A DNA stretch of 64,000 bases from an uncultured Butyricicoccus sp. GTDB lineage: Bacteria; Bacillota; Clostridia; Oscillospirales; Butyricicoccaceae. Position numbers and translations under genes: made by a program. How positions within the stretch are numbered: position 1 is the stretch's first letter; each line of letters starts with the position of its first letter. The DNA is taken from positions 1 to 64,000 of the forward strand of contig CAKTAV010000011.1 of NCBI GenBank assembly GCA_934532985.1. Reading direction: 5' to 3'. The notes under the pieces were generated by a model, which searched no databases, was not told where the DNA came from, and saw only the letters and a list, made by a program, of their open reading frames with translations. Below, piece by piece: positions 34,562 through 43,068 of this stretch.

Positions 34562-35572
34562 TTATTTTTTGTAGAAGTCCGGCATCGGGTCGTACTCGAT
34601 CGGCACGATCTGCTGCGTGTCACGCGCCTTGGATGCGGCGGTTGCGGCAATCTGTCCGCAGTAGCCATCCCACGCGGACGGGCCATCGACCCGGCCTTCC
34701 TTGCACGCATTGATCCATGCTTGAAATTCCGTATTATACGCACCGACAAAGCGCGTGGACCAGTCCTTGTGAATCGCAATGCCCTTGCCGCCGTTTGCCG
34801 TCACTTCAATATTCGACGGTTCCGGCAGATTCAGCACGGCGTCCTCACAGACAACCTCACACTTGATCTCGTAGTTGTTGCGGTTGTTGACGTAGGACTC
34901 CACATCAATGCGCACGCCGGATTCCGTCGTCAGCACCATGACCTGCGGGTCATGCAATCCGGCCTTTGCATGGCGGGACGCCTTGCCATAGCGCACCTCT
35001 GCCGTCGCATAGTTTTCTCCCAGCAGCCATCGCAGAACGTCGATTTCATGAATCATGGAATTTTCCACCGCCGAGGAGTTGTCCCAGTTATCCACAACGT
35101 CCGGATTGCGGTGGGCACAGTGCAGCAGCAGCGGCTCGCCGTACTTCTTGCTGTGAATTGCTTCCTTCAGTTGCATATAGCCCGCGTCATAGCGGCGCAT
35201 AAATCCAACCTGAACCAGCTGCTTTCCCGCGGCGATTTCTGCGTCCACGATGCGGCGGCACGCGTCTGCCTTCGGCGCCAGCGGCTTTTCGCAGAAAATG
35301 TACTTGCCCGCGGCAATGGCTGCCAGCACAAACTGCTCATGGTACTGGTCCGCCGTCGCATTGACGATAACATCCACATCCGACGACGCGATCAGCGCCA
35401 TCGGGTCCTCGTAACCCTGAATGCCAAACTGCTTTGCCACCGACATGCCAAATTCCGCCGCCGGATCGGCGCACGCGACCACACGTCCGCCCTGCAATTT
35501 GGTGTTAATGCGCTCAATGTGCGTGCGGCCAATGCCGCCCGTGCCGATCAAACCGATACGAAGTTCACTCAT
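34562..35572 (-). CDS. Gfo/Idh/MocA-family dehydrogenase (inositol 2-dehydrogenase-like, first copy)
   Basis: A 336-residue NAD(P)-dependent sugar or inositol dehydrogenase. The Rossmann start is IGLIGTGGIGRTHIERIN. The catalytic lysine is in FCEKPLAPKADACR, and NSMIHEIDVLRWLLGE supplies the acid-base pair. It is the same length as the paralogue at 37309-38319 and shares VQVGFMRRYDAGYMQ. The ATG at 35572 follows AAAGGAG. An extended -10 (TGATATAAT) lies at 35637-35645. The substrate is probably a cyclitol or an oxidised sugar. Confidence 0.88.
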   Translation of the reverse strand: MSELRIGLIGTGGIGRTHIERINTKLQGGRVVACADPAAEFGMSVAKQFGIQGYEDPMALIASSDVDVIVNATADQYHEQFVLAAIAAGKYIFCEKPLAPKADACRRIVDAEIAAGKQLVQVGFMRRYDAGYMQLKEAIHSKKYGEPLLLHCAHRNPDVVDNWDNSSAVENSMIHEIDVLRWLLGENYATAEVRYGKASRHAKAGLHDPQVMVLTTESGVRIDVESYVNNRNNYEIKCEVVCEDAVLNLPEPSNIEVTANGGKGIAIHKDWSTRFVGAYNTEFQAWINACKEGRVDGPSAWDGYCGQIAATAASKARDTQQIVPIEYDPMPDFYKK

Positions 35573-35636
35573 ATCCAACACTCCTTTTTCTCTTTCCAAA
35601 CAGATCTCACGCGGAAAACCATCTCCCCGCGCCGCT

Positions 35637-35645
35637 ATTATATCA
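35637..35645 (-). promoter_or_regulatory. Extended -10 of the first Gfo/Idh/MocA gene
   Basis: TGATATAAT on the minus strand, 65 bp before the start. TGTGCAGCGCAT, a partial match to the LacI-type site at 35909, lies about 16 bp further upstream. A GTGCACATA half-site is near 35737. Confidence 0.5.
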
Positions 35646-35868
35646 CAAACTGTCCCTCTGTGCAGCGCATCCTGCGGTTTCTTCCCGCCGCTTTCTTCGC
35701 GTGCATCCCCTTTTCCCATTCGTGCGCTCTCTTCTGCGTGCACATAATATACAGCTCTATTTTTCTTATTTTGTGCAGATATTTGTTACTTTTCCCGTCT
35801 TTTTCGCCATTTCCCATACCATTCTCTTGCATCCGCCATAATTCTTTTCCATAAATTCACTTTTCCCC

Positions 35869-35897
35869 TTGCTTTTTTGCGTGCACCAGAGTATACT
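35869..35897 (+). promoter_or_regulatory. Promoter of the LacI regulator gene
   Basis: TTGCTT at 35869-35874 and TATACT at 35892-35897 are 17 bp apart. An inverted repeat sits immediately downstream. Confidence 0.7.
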
Positions 35898-35908
35898 GAT
35901 AGCACATG

Positions 35909-35924
35909 AGTGCACATATGCACT
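35909..35924. promoter_or_regulatory. Candidate LacI-family operator
   Basis: AGTGCACATATGCACT has perfect 6-bp arms around CATA. It covers the expected transcription start of the LacI gene, a position suited to autorepression. Confidence 0.6.
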
Positions 35925-35990
35925 GAAAAAACGAAAACCAAGGCGCAAATCGCCTTTTATCCCGTATTTTACGCAAGAAGGAGGGCCTTT

Positions 35991-37019
35991 ATGGCTGTCA
36001 CATCCAAACAAATCGCCGAGATCGCCGGTGTTTCCCGCGGTACGGTCGACCGTGCACTGCACAATCGCGGCCGCGTCAAGCCCGAAGTGGCAGAACGCAT
36101 CCGTTCGATTGCCGCTGAGCTGGGCTATCAGCCGCATCCCGCCGGACAGGCGCTTGCTCTCTCCAGCAAGAGCTACCGCTTCGGCGTCTATGTACAATCT
36201 CTCAGCACGCCGACCATGCAAATCGTCTATGACGGCGTACAAAAAGCCGTGGACGAGCTGACACACCTCGGCGTCACCACACAGGTCATCACCAACCCGC
36301 ACTTTGACAAGCAGGCTGAACTGCAAGCCATTGACACCCTGCTCGCCAGCGGATGTCAGGCGCTCGCCGTCATTCCAACCACCGACAACGAAATTGTCGA
36401 GCGCATCAACCAAGTCGTCGCCGACGGCATTCCGGTCATCACATTTAACTGCGATGTTCCGGACAGCGACCGTCTGTGTTATGTAGGCATGGACAACGAC
36501 AAAGGCGGCAGAACGGCCGCGGCTTTGATGGGATATATGCTCCCAAATGGCGGCAAGGTCCTGCCCATCACGGCTCATCTGACAAATAATGCACACCATT
36601 TACGCATTACCAGCTTTTCTGACGTCATCCACGCGGACTTCCCGAATCTCGAGCTGCTTCCGCTTCAGGGCTGCTTTGACAGCGACAATTTCGCCTATGA
36701 GATCACCAAGTACTCTCTCCAGCAGCATCCGGATATTCAGGGCATCTATGCCGCCTGTCATGGCGCACACGGTGTCGTCCGCGCGGTCTGTGAAGCCGGT
36801 CTGTCGGGAAAAGTTCGCATTATCTCCTTTGACCTGAACGACAACAACGTCGCTGACCTGCGTCAGGGACACAATACGCTGATCCTCGACCAGCACCCAG
36901 AGCTTCAGGGCTACCGCGCCCTGCGTATGCTGTACGACCACGTTGCCAAGGGCATTTCTCCTGCCGACCGCAACGCCTTTACCGACTTCAGCATTATCAC
37001 AAAATATAATCTGCCGTAA
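35991..37019 (+). CDS. LacI-family transcriptional regulator
   Basis: A 342-residue repressor. The N-terminal helix-turn-helix is SKQIAEIAGVSRGTVDRALHNRGRVKPEVAERI, followed by a hinge and a periplasmic-binding-protein-like sensor domain (FGVYVQSLSTPTMQIVYDGV, GMDNDKGGRTAAALMGYML, ISFDLNDNN). The recognition helix is SRGTVDRAL. The ATG at 35991 follows GAAGGAGGG. The gene lies between two divergent groups of symporter and dehydrogenase genes and probably controls both in response to their substrate. Confidence 0.92.
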   Translation: MAVTSKQIAEIAGVSRGTVDRALHNRGRVKPEVAERIRSIAAELGYQPHPAGQALALSSKSYRFGVYVQSLSTPTMQIVYDGVQKAVDELTHLGVTTQVITNPHFDKQAELQAIDTLLASGCQALAVIPTTDNEIVERINQVVADGIPVITFNCDVPDSDRLCYVGMDNDKGGRTAAALMGYMLPNGGKVLPITAHLTNNAHHLRITSFSDVIHADFPNLELLPLQGCFDSDNFAYEITKYSLQQHPDIQGIYAACHGAHGVVRAVCEAGLSGKVRIISFDLNDNNVADLRQGHNTLILDQHPELQGYRALRMLYDHVAKGISPADRNAFTDFSIITKYNLP

Positions 37020-37039
37020 CACAAAGCGGCACATGCACG

Positions 37040-37074
37040 CACCGTCATCCACTTCGGATGGCGGTTTCTTTTTG
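37040..37074 (+). terminator. Terminator of the LacI gene
   Basis: ACCGTCATCC and GGATGGCGGT pair (one G-U), followed by TTCTTTTT. Confidence 0.75.
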
Positions 37075-37170
37075 CGTTCATGCGTGCACAAGCACACCGA
37101 GCCCTTTTTATTTTGTGCTATTTGTATAAATCCTGTGTCATTTTATTGGTATATCAGCTGAAATTCATTT

Positions 37171-37215
37171 TTTGTTCAAAAAGTTATTGCGTTCTCGTGA
37201 ACAAAATTGTATACT
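37171..37215 (+). promoter_or_regulatory. Promoter with inverted repeat before the second dehydrogenase operon
   Basis: TTGCGT at 37187-37192 and TATACT at 37210-37215 are 17 bp apart. TTTGTTCA (37171-37178) and TGAACAAA (37198-37205) form a perfect 8-bp inverted repeat with a 19-bp spacer that brackets the -35 box. Confidence 0.7.
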
Positions 37216-37308
37216 GATGCCAGTGAAAAGAACGGCACACACCACCGCGAAAGCGCGTGCTATGTGACCGCAAAAAGAAAATATATGTGTTTGATGGAGG
37301 TATTTACT

Positions 37309-38319
37309 ATGGATTTACGCGTAGGTATCGTCGGTTGTGGTATGATCGGCAAAGAGCACGCAAAGCGTCTCCAGTACAAGATTCAGGGCTGCACGGTTGT
37401 CGCTGTATGCGACGTCGTTGAGGCTGGTGCAAAGGCTGCTTCTGATCTGATCGGCGGCGTAAAGGTTTACACCGATGCTGCTCAGCTAATTAACGATCCG
37501 GAAGTTGACGCAGTTGTCGTTACCACCCCGGGTCAGTTCCACAAGAACCCGATTCTGGAAGCAATCAAGGCTGGCAAGCCGGTATTCACCGAGAAGCCGC
37601 TGACCACCACCGCTGCGGACTGCAAGGAAATCGTCGATGCAGAGATGGCTTCCGGCAAGCATCTGGTTCAGGTCGGCTTCATGCGCCGCTATGACCGTGG
37701 CTACAAGCAGGTCAAGGATCTGATCGATTCCGGCGATTTCGGCGCTCCGATGATTCTGAAGTGTACGCATCGTGCCGAGTCCGTTGCAGACGACTACACC
37801 ACCGAGATGGCTGTTACCGACACCGCAATCCACGAGATCGACGTTCTGCCGTGGCTGATTGGCGATGAGTGGGATGAAGTACAGTGCATCATGCCGAAGA
37901 CCACCAAGAACGCACACGAAGGTCTGAAGGATCCGCAGGTTATGATCATGAAGACCAAGGGCGGTATCGTTACCTTCCTGGAAGTCAACGTAAACTGCGG
38001 CTTTGGCTATGACATCAACTGCGAAGTTGTTTGTGAAGACGGCGTTATCAATCTGCCGTGCCCGTCCTTCCCGACCACCCGTAAGAACTTTGAGGTTGCT
38101 ACCGCAATCGAGAAAAACTGGATCCTCCGCTTCATCGATTCCTACGATGTCGAGCTGCAGGACTGGGTTGACTGCGTAAAGAAGGGCACCACCGGCGGTT
38201 CCTCCGCTTGGGACGGCTATGTTGCTGCTATCACCGCAGATGCTCTGGTTGCTTCCCAGAAGTCGGGCAAGGCCGAGAAGGTTGTCACCGGCGGCACTCC
38301 GGAGTTCTACACAAAGTAA
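37309..38319 (+). CDS. Gfo/Idh/MocA-family dehydrogenase (inositol 2-dehydrogenase-like, second copy)
   Basis: A 336-residue dehydrogenase closely resembling IolG. The Rossmann motif is VGIVGCGMIGKEHAKRLQ, the catalytic lysine is in FTEKPLTTTAADCKE, and DTAIHEIDVLPWLIGDE carries the Asp/His pair. It is a paralogue of the gene at 34562-35572. The ATG at 37309 follows ATGGAGG. It heads a unit with the isomerase 33 bp downstream and the second symporter. It probably oxidises myo-inositol or a related polyol, but substrate assignment from sequence alone is not secure. Confidence 0.88.
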   Translation: MDLRVGIVGCGMIGKEHAKRLQYKIQGCTVVAVCDVVEAGAKAASDLIGGVKVYTDAAQLINDPEVDAVVVTTPGQFHKNPILEAIKAGKPVFTEKPLTTTAADCKEIVDAEMASGKHLVQVGFMRRYDRGYKQVKDLIDSGDFGAPMILKCTHRAESVADDYTTEMAVTDTAIHEIDVLPWLIGDEWDEVQCIMPKTTKNAHEGLKDPQVMIMKTKGGIVTFLEVNVNCGFGYDINCEVVCEDGVINLPCPSFPTTRKNFEVATAIEKNWILRFIDSYDVELQDWVDCVKKGTTGGSSAWDGYVAAITADALVASQKSGKAEKVVTGGTPEFYTK

Positions 38320-38352
38320 ATCCCCTACCTTATATAGAAAGGAAACATCACT

Positions 38353-39222
38353 ATGAAAATCGGTTTTAACGAAGGCTGTAACCGTTTTTGCGAGAACCAC
38401 TCCGTTCTGGAGGATCTGGATCTCTGCGAGAAGTACGGTTTTGATTACATTGATATTCAGTCCGAGTGCCTTGACCGCGAAATCGCGGCCGGCAAGTACA
38501 CCATCGACGATCTCGCCGCTTGGTTCGCTGATCCGAAGCATCATCTGAAGATGCTGTCCTACAACGCTCTGATCTTCTTCAACATGAAGCAGACGCAGGA
38601 GGAGAAGGACGCTGTTATGGCAAAGCTGGATCAGATTATTGAGGACTGCAACAAGCTGCAGTGCAAGATGATTGTTGTCGTTCCATCCATGGATCTGACC
38701 GTTCCGGCAACCGTAGATGAAATCCGCGAGGACGCTGTCGCTGTTCTCAACGAGATGGTAAAGAAGGTTGAGCCGTATGGCATCAAGCTGTCCATCGAGT
38801 TCTGCGGTGCACCGAGCATGTCCATCAACCGCTTCGAGTACGCTTACGACATCGTAAGCGAAGTCAACCATCCGCTGGTTGGTATCACGCTGGATCAGTA
38901 CCACTTCCATGCAATGGCTTCCGCTTGGGACGCTCTGGAAAAGGCAGACGGCAAGAAGATCTTCGTTTGGCACCTGAACGGTATGGAGAACATGCCGTGC
39001 GGCGCAGCATACAACAACGACGAGAAGCGTCTGTGGCCGGATGAGCCGGGCGACTGCCTGGATCACAAGCGCTATGCGGATACCCTCAAGAAGATCGGCT
39101 TCGAAGGCGACGTCTGCACGATGGAAGTATTCCGTCCGGATTACTACAAGCTCTCTAATGAGGAGAACATCAAGCAGGCTGCGGCACGCACTCGTGCTCA
39201 TGTAGAAAAGTACTGGGGTTAA
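38353..39222 (+). CDS. Sugar phosphate isomerase/epimerase-family TIM barrel
   Basis: A 289-residue xylose-isomerase-like (AP endonuclease 2 family) TIM barrel, the IolE/IolI/IolO class. Likely metal ligands lie in SIEFCGAPSM (Glu), TLDQYHFHAM (Asp and His), VWHLNG (His) and CTMEVFRPDYY (Glu). Related enzymes dehydrate, epimerise or hydrolyse keto-inositols and keto-sugars. Its position directly behind the dehydrogenase suggests that it acts on the keto product. AAGGAAACATC precedes the ATG. Confidence 0.85.
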   Translation: MKIGFNEGCNRFCENHSVLEDLDLCEKYGFDYIDIQSECLDREIAAGKYTIDDLAAWFADPKHHLKMLSYNALIFFNMKQTQEEKDAVMAKLDQIIEDCNKLQCKMIVVVPSMDLTVPATVDEIREDAVAVLNEMVKKVEPYGIKLSIEFCGAPSMSINRFEYAYDIVSEVNHPLVGITLDQYHFHAMASAWDALEKADGKKIFVWHLNGMENMPCGAAYNNDEKRLWPDEPGDCLDHKRYADTLKKIGFEGDVCTMEVFRPDYYKLSNEENIKQAAARTRAHVEKYWG

Positions 39223-39265
39223 TCCCTCTGTTCTTTAGGGAAAAAGTTGTGTAAAATGATATTCA

Positions 39266-39294
39266 TGCGGCGGGCTGGCAACAGCCCCGCCCGT
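39266..39294 (+). other. GC-rich hairpin between isomerase and second symporter
   Basis: GGCGGGCTG and CAGCCCCGCC pair around a short loop with one bulged base and no T-run. It may protect the upstream mRNA end or adjust expression between the genes. Confidence 0.5.
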
Positions 39295-39426
39295 ATGGAT
39301 ACCATCTCTATCTTTTTTCCGATATGATACAATCAGCAACGCTGTATGTGATTTATTTCCAAGAGCAATGCATCAACGAAGTAAAACGGTCTTGACAACT
39401 TAATACTAGGAAAGAAGGAAAAAAGA

Positions 39427-41085
39427 ATGGGTTTTTTTAGTTCCACTCCGTGGATTATCATCACCTTCCTGGCGTTTACGGCTCTGGTAGCAATCATCGC
39501 CAGCGTAAAGACCAAGGGAGATAATCTTGAGAGCGCAGACGGTTACTTCTTGGCAAGCCGAAGCCTTCCGGGTGTCGTTATTGCCGGTTCCCTTCTGCTC
39601 ACCAACCTTTCGGCGGAACAGCTGGTCGGCCTAAACGGTCAATCTTGGCAGACCAACATGAGTCCGTCCGCATTTGAAGTCGGCTCGATCTTCACGCTGT
39701 TAATTCTGGCGCACTACTTCCTGCCGAACTTCCTGAAAATGGGCACGACAACCATCCCGGCTATGATGGAGGAGCGCTTTGGCACCAATGTCAAGCTGAT
39801 GTTCTCCCTCATCATTGTTCTGATGTACAGCTTCCTGAATCTTCCGGTTATTCTGTACTCGGGCGCGGTTGCGTTTGTCCGCATCTTTAACTTCGACTCG
39901 TTATTTGACGGAAATCAGTTTATGGCAGTTGCCGTTCTCTGTGTCGTCATTGGTATTGTCGGCGCCTGCTACGCGATCTTCGGCGGTCTGAAGGCAGTCG
40001 CGGTATCGGATACCATCAACGGTATTGGACTTCTCGTTGCTGGCTTTCTGATTCCGTTTATCGCACTCGCTGTTCTGGGTCATGAGACTTCCGGCGGCGG
40101 TATCGGCGCTGGTATGTCCTACATTCTCACCCATGAGCCGGAAAAGCTCAACGCTTGGTCGGCTTGGAATTCGGCGCAGCCGAATCTGCCGTGGCCGCTG
40201 ATCTTCACCGGCATGCTGTTCTCCAACCTGTATTGGTGGTGCTGCAACCAGTCGTTCGTACAGCGCGCACTGGCAGCAAAGTCTCTGAAGGAAGGCCAGA
40301 AGGGCGCTATCTACTGCGGCTTCCTGAAGTGCCTTGGCCCGCTGTATCTGATTTTCCCGGGCATCATTGCATATCATCTGCCGTCGATTCAGGAGACAAT
40401 CAACGCTTCGGCTTCCCCGATCGACATGGCATATCCGGCACTGATCGCTGCTGTTGTTCCGGCTCCGATCATGGGCTTCTTCGCAGCTGTTCTGTTCGGT
40501 GCGATCCTGTCCTCCTTTAACTCGGTTCTGAACTCGGCCTGCACCATGTTCACTCTGGATATCTACCGCACGACCATTGGCAAGAACGCTTCGGATGCCA
40601 AGTGCGTTAAGATTTCCAAGACCTATGGTACCATCGCCGCTATTATTTCGATCATCATCTCGCCGTTCGTTATGTACGCAAACGGCATCACCACCTTCCT
40701 GAACTCGCTGGCAAACTTCCTGTCTCTGCCGGTTCTGTGTACGGTTCTGGGCGTCATTATGTTCAAGCGCGTGCCGAAGTTCACCCCGTATCTGATTACG
40801 GTTATTCATTTTGTTGTTTACGGCGCATTCCTGCTGATCAAGCCCTGCTATCCGGGCACGACAGAGGAAATTCACTATCTGTACGCAATGGCAGTTCTGT
40901 TCCCAATCTTCCTGATTATCATGGCAATCCTCCAGAAGGTTTGTCCGTCGGAGGAATATCAGGTAAAGGACGTCGGCGCAGTCGATATGACGCCGTGGAA
41001 GTACCGCTGGCCGGTTACGATTGTTGGTTTGATTGTTGCCGCAGTCTTCTACATCGTATTCTCCCCGCTGGTACTCGCCGCATAA
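39427..41085 (+). CDS. SSS-family sodium:solute symporter (second copy)
   Basis: A 552-residue SGLT-type symporter with about 14 membrane segments, a paralogue of the protein at 32057-33682. Shared blocks are DGYFLASRSLPGVVIAGSLLLTNLSAEQLVG, AIFGGLKAVAVSDTINGIGLL and LFGAILSSFNSVLNSACTMFTLDIYR. Both also end with a similar DMTPWK region and a PLxxAA tail. It presumably imports the substrate of the adjacent dehydrogenase with sodium. AGAAGGA is the ribosome site. Confidence 0.9.
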   Translation: MGFFSSTPWIIITFLAFTALVAIIASVKTKGDNLESADGYFLASRSLPGVVIAGSLLLTNLSAEQLVGLNGQSWQTNMSPSAFEVGSIFTLLILAHYFLPNFLKMGTTTIPAMMEERFGTNVKLMFSLIIVLMYSFLNLPVILYSGAVAFVRIFNFDSLFDGNQFMAVAVLCVVIGIVGACYAIFGGLKAVAVSDTINGIGLLVAGFLIPFIALAVLGHETSGGGIGAGMSYILTHEPEKLNAWSAWNSAQPNLPWPLIFTGMLFSNLYWWCCNQSFVQRALAAKSLKEGQKGAIYCGFLKCLGPLYLIFPGIIAYHLPSIQETINASASPIDMAYPALIAAVVPAPIMGFFAAVLFGAILSSFNSVLNSACTMFTLDIYRTTIGKNASDAKCVKISKTYGTIAAIISIIISPFVMYANGITTFLNSLANFLSLPVLCTVLGVIMFKRVPKFTPYLITVIHFVVYGAFLLIKPCYPGTTEEIHYLYAMAVLFPIFLIIMAILQKVCPSEEYQVKDVGAVDMTPWKYRWPVTIVGLIVAAVFYIVFSPLVLAA

Positions 41086-41131
41086 ATACGGTTATTACAT
41101 ACTCAAGGTAATCCTTTATCTCTTTCAAAAC

Positions 41132-41184
41132 GTTGACCCTGTGCACATTCCGGAAATTTGTGCACAGGGTCACTCTCTTTTTTC
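41132..41184 (+). terminator. Terminator after the second symporter gene
   Basis: TTGACCCTGTGCACA pairs with TGTGCACAGGGTCA, followed by a T-rich run. It separates the symporter from the next gene. Confidence 0.85.
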
Positions 41185-41285
41185 TGCTTTTCGCTCCGTC
41201 GCTGTATTCCAGCGACGTTTTTTGCATTCTTGGTGTATTTCCCACCATTTTTCCAATTTGATCGAAACTTTTTGTACTATATGAC

Positions 41286-41314
41286 TGGAAATGCCCTCTA
41301 TTCTTTGTTATACT
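41286..41314 (+). promoter_or_regulatory. Candidate promoter of the mannitol dehydrogenase-family gene
   Basis: TATACT at 41309-41314 with a weak TGGAAA -35 at 41286-41291 (17 bp), 67 bp before the gene. Confidence 0.5.
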
Positions 41315-41381
41315 ATAGATACTTGATACGATAGCATCCTATCAACATCATTGAGATCTACAAAAAGGATTGGTGAAATAC

Positions 41382-43013
41382 ATGAAACTTTCTCTGGAGA
41401 GTCTGGAAAAGAAGGTCAACTGGCTCGGATATCGCATTCCGACCTATGATATTCCCGCCATGCGGGAGACCACTAAGGCCACTCCGACCTGGCTGCACAT
41501 TGGCGCGGGCAACATCTTCCGTGCATTTCCTGCCGTTCTGGCGCAGCGCATGCTGACCGTTGGTCTGACCAACACCGGCATCATCTGCTGCGAAGCGTAT
41601 GACAACGAGATTATTGACCGCTTCTATCGCCCGTATGACAATCTGTCCATCGCGGTAACGCTGCACGCGGACGGATTCCTCAAGAAGGAAGTCGTCGGCT
41701 CCGTGGCAGAAAGTCTCAAGATGGACGCCGATTTCCATCGCGTCTCGGAGATCTTCTCTGCGCCGTCGCTGCAAATGGTCACAATGACCGTCACCGAAAA
41801 GGCATACAACCTGCGTGACGCCAACAAGAAGTTCCTTCCGGACGTTCTGGAAGACATGAAGAACGGCCCGGAGAACGGCTGTGCAAGCTATATCGGCAAG
41901 CTGACGGCACTGTGCCTGACGCGTATGCACGCCTGCAACAAGCCGCTCGCGCTGATCTCCATGGACAACTATTACAATAACGGCTATCGCCTGCAGCATG
42001 CAGTATTTGACATGGCGTCCAAGTGGCTGTCCAACGGCAAGATTGACGCAGAGGAGTTTGCGTACCTCACGGGCAGCATCTCCTTCCCGCGCACGATGAT
42101 CGACAAGATCACGCCGTATCCGAGCAAGAAGATTGCCAGCGTTCTGCGCGCCGACGGCATCGAGGACACCAACCCGATCGTCACCGCAAACGGCACGAAT
42201 ATCTCGCTGTTTGTCAACACGGAGCAGTCTCAGTATCTGGTTATCGAGGATAAGTTCCCGAACGGGCGCCCGCCGCTGGATCAGATGGGTGTTATTTTCA
42301 CCACCGGTTCTCTGGTTGAAAAGTGCATGTCTATGAAGTCCTGCTCGACCCTGAACCCGATGGATACCGCGATGGGCGTATACGGCCGCCTGTTTGGCTA
42401 CAAGACCATCGCCGAGCAGATGTCTGATCCGGACATCACCAAGCTGATCTCCGGCATCAGCGAGAAGGAATCCATGCCGCTGGGCGCTGATCCGGGCGTA
42501 CTCGATCCGATTGAGTTCATTCATGAGATTCTGACCGTGCGCTATCCGAACCCGTATCTGGCCGACACGCCGGAGCGTATCTGCACGGACACCTCGCTGA
42601 AGGTTGCCACCCGCTACGGTGAGACGCTGAAGAGCTACTATAACTCTTCTGTTCCGATGAACAAGATCTCCCGACTGCGCTATATCCCGCTGGCAATTGC
42701 CGGCTGGCTGCGCTATCTGCTGGCAGTCGATGATAATGGCAACGCCTTTGAGCTCAGCCCGGATCCGGATATGCACAACCTGCTCAAGGCTGTTTCCGGC
42801 ATCGCGCTGGGCGATCCGGACAGTGTGAAGATTGACAATCTGTATCCGCTTCTGTCCGACCACACCGTATTCGGCTGCAACCTGTTTGAGGTCGGCTGCG
42901 GCGAGCGTGTTGTCAAGTACTTCCGCTCCATGGTCAAGGGTCCGGGCGCTGTCCGCGAAACCGTAAACCGTATCTGCAACGAGAAGATCGACGAGTTCGA
43001 AAATTACATCTAA
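41382..43013 (+). CDS. Mannitol dehydrogenase-family oxidoreductase (fructuronate/tagaturonate reductase-like)
   Basis: A 543-residue polyol or uronate dehydrogenase. WLHIGAGNIFRAFPAVLAQ is the nucleotide-binding start, and SISFPRTMIDKITPYPS corresponds to the VDRITP catalytic region. The C-terminal domain (LFEVGCGERVVKYFRSM) completes the family fold. Related enzymes reduce fructuronate or tagaturonate or oxidise mannitol and arabinitol. It has its own terminator-insulated promoter but shares strand and theme with the genes upstream, so it may handle a later step of the same pathway. The ATG at 41382 follows AAAGGAT. Confidence 0.85.
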   Translation: MKLSLESLEKKVNWLGYRIPTYDIPAMRETTKATPTWLHIGAGNIFRAFPAVLAQRMLTVGLTNTGIICCEAYDNEIIDRFYRPYDNLSIAVTLHADGFLKKEVVGSVAESLKMDADFHRVSEIFSAPSLQMVTMTVTEKAYNLRDANKKFLPDVLEDMKNGPENGCASYIGKLTALCLTRMHACNKPLALISMDNYYNNGYRLQHAVFDMASKWLSNGKIDAEEFAYLTGSISFPRTMIDKITPYPSKKIASVLRADGIEDTNPIVTANGTNISLFVNTEQSQYLVIEDKFPNGRPPLDQMGVIFTTGSLVEKCMSMKSCSTLNPMDTAMGVYGRLFGYKTIAEQMSDPDITKLISGISEKESMPLGADPGVLDPIEFIHEILTVRYPNPYLADTPERICTDTSLKVATRYGETLKSYYNSSVPMNKISRLRYIPLAIAGWLRYLLAVDDNGNAFELSPDPDMHNLLKAVSGIALGDPDSVKIDNLYPLLSDHTVFGCNLFEVGCGERVVKYFRSMVKGPGAVRETVNRICNEKIDEFENYI

Positions 43014-43030
43014 TTTCATTGCATAACAAT

Positions 43031-43067
43031 GCCCCGAGAGTGACGAACACTTTCGGGGCGTTTTTTC
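43031..43067. terminator. Bidirectional terminator
   Basis: GCCCCGAGAGTG and CACTTTCGGGGC pair (one G-U), followed by TTTTTT on the + strand. It lies between two convergent genes. Confidence 0.85.
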
Positions 43068-43068
43068 G

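Noticed and set aside
33983..35854. Long + strand open frame across the symporter leader and the first dehydrogenase gene
   Set aside because: Runs antisense through a clear gene, its product is a Cys/Phe/Arg-rich mixture, and it lacks a ribosome site.
37486..39201. Long open frame antisense to the second dehydrogenase and isomerase
   Set aside because: Mirror of strongly biased codons in two well-recognised genes; no independent signals.
41358..43019. Open frame of about 550 codons antisense to the mannitol dehydrogenase-family gene
   Set aside because: Spans almost exactly the same region as the real gene and has no family features.
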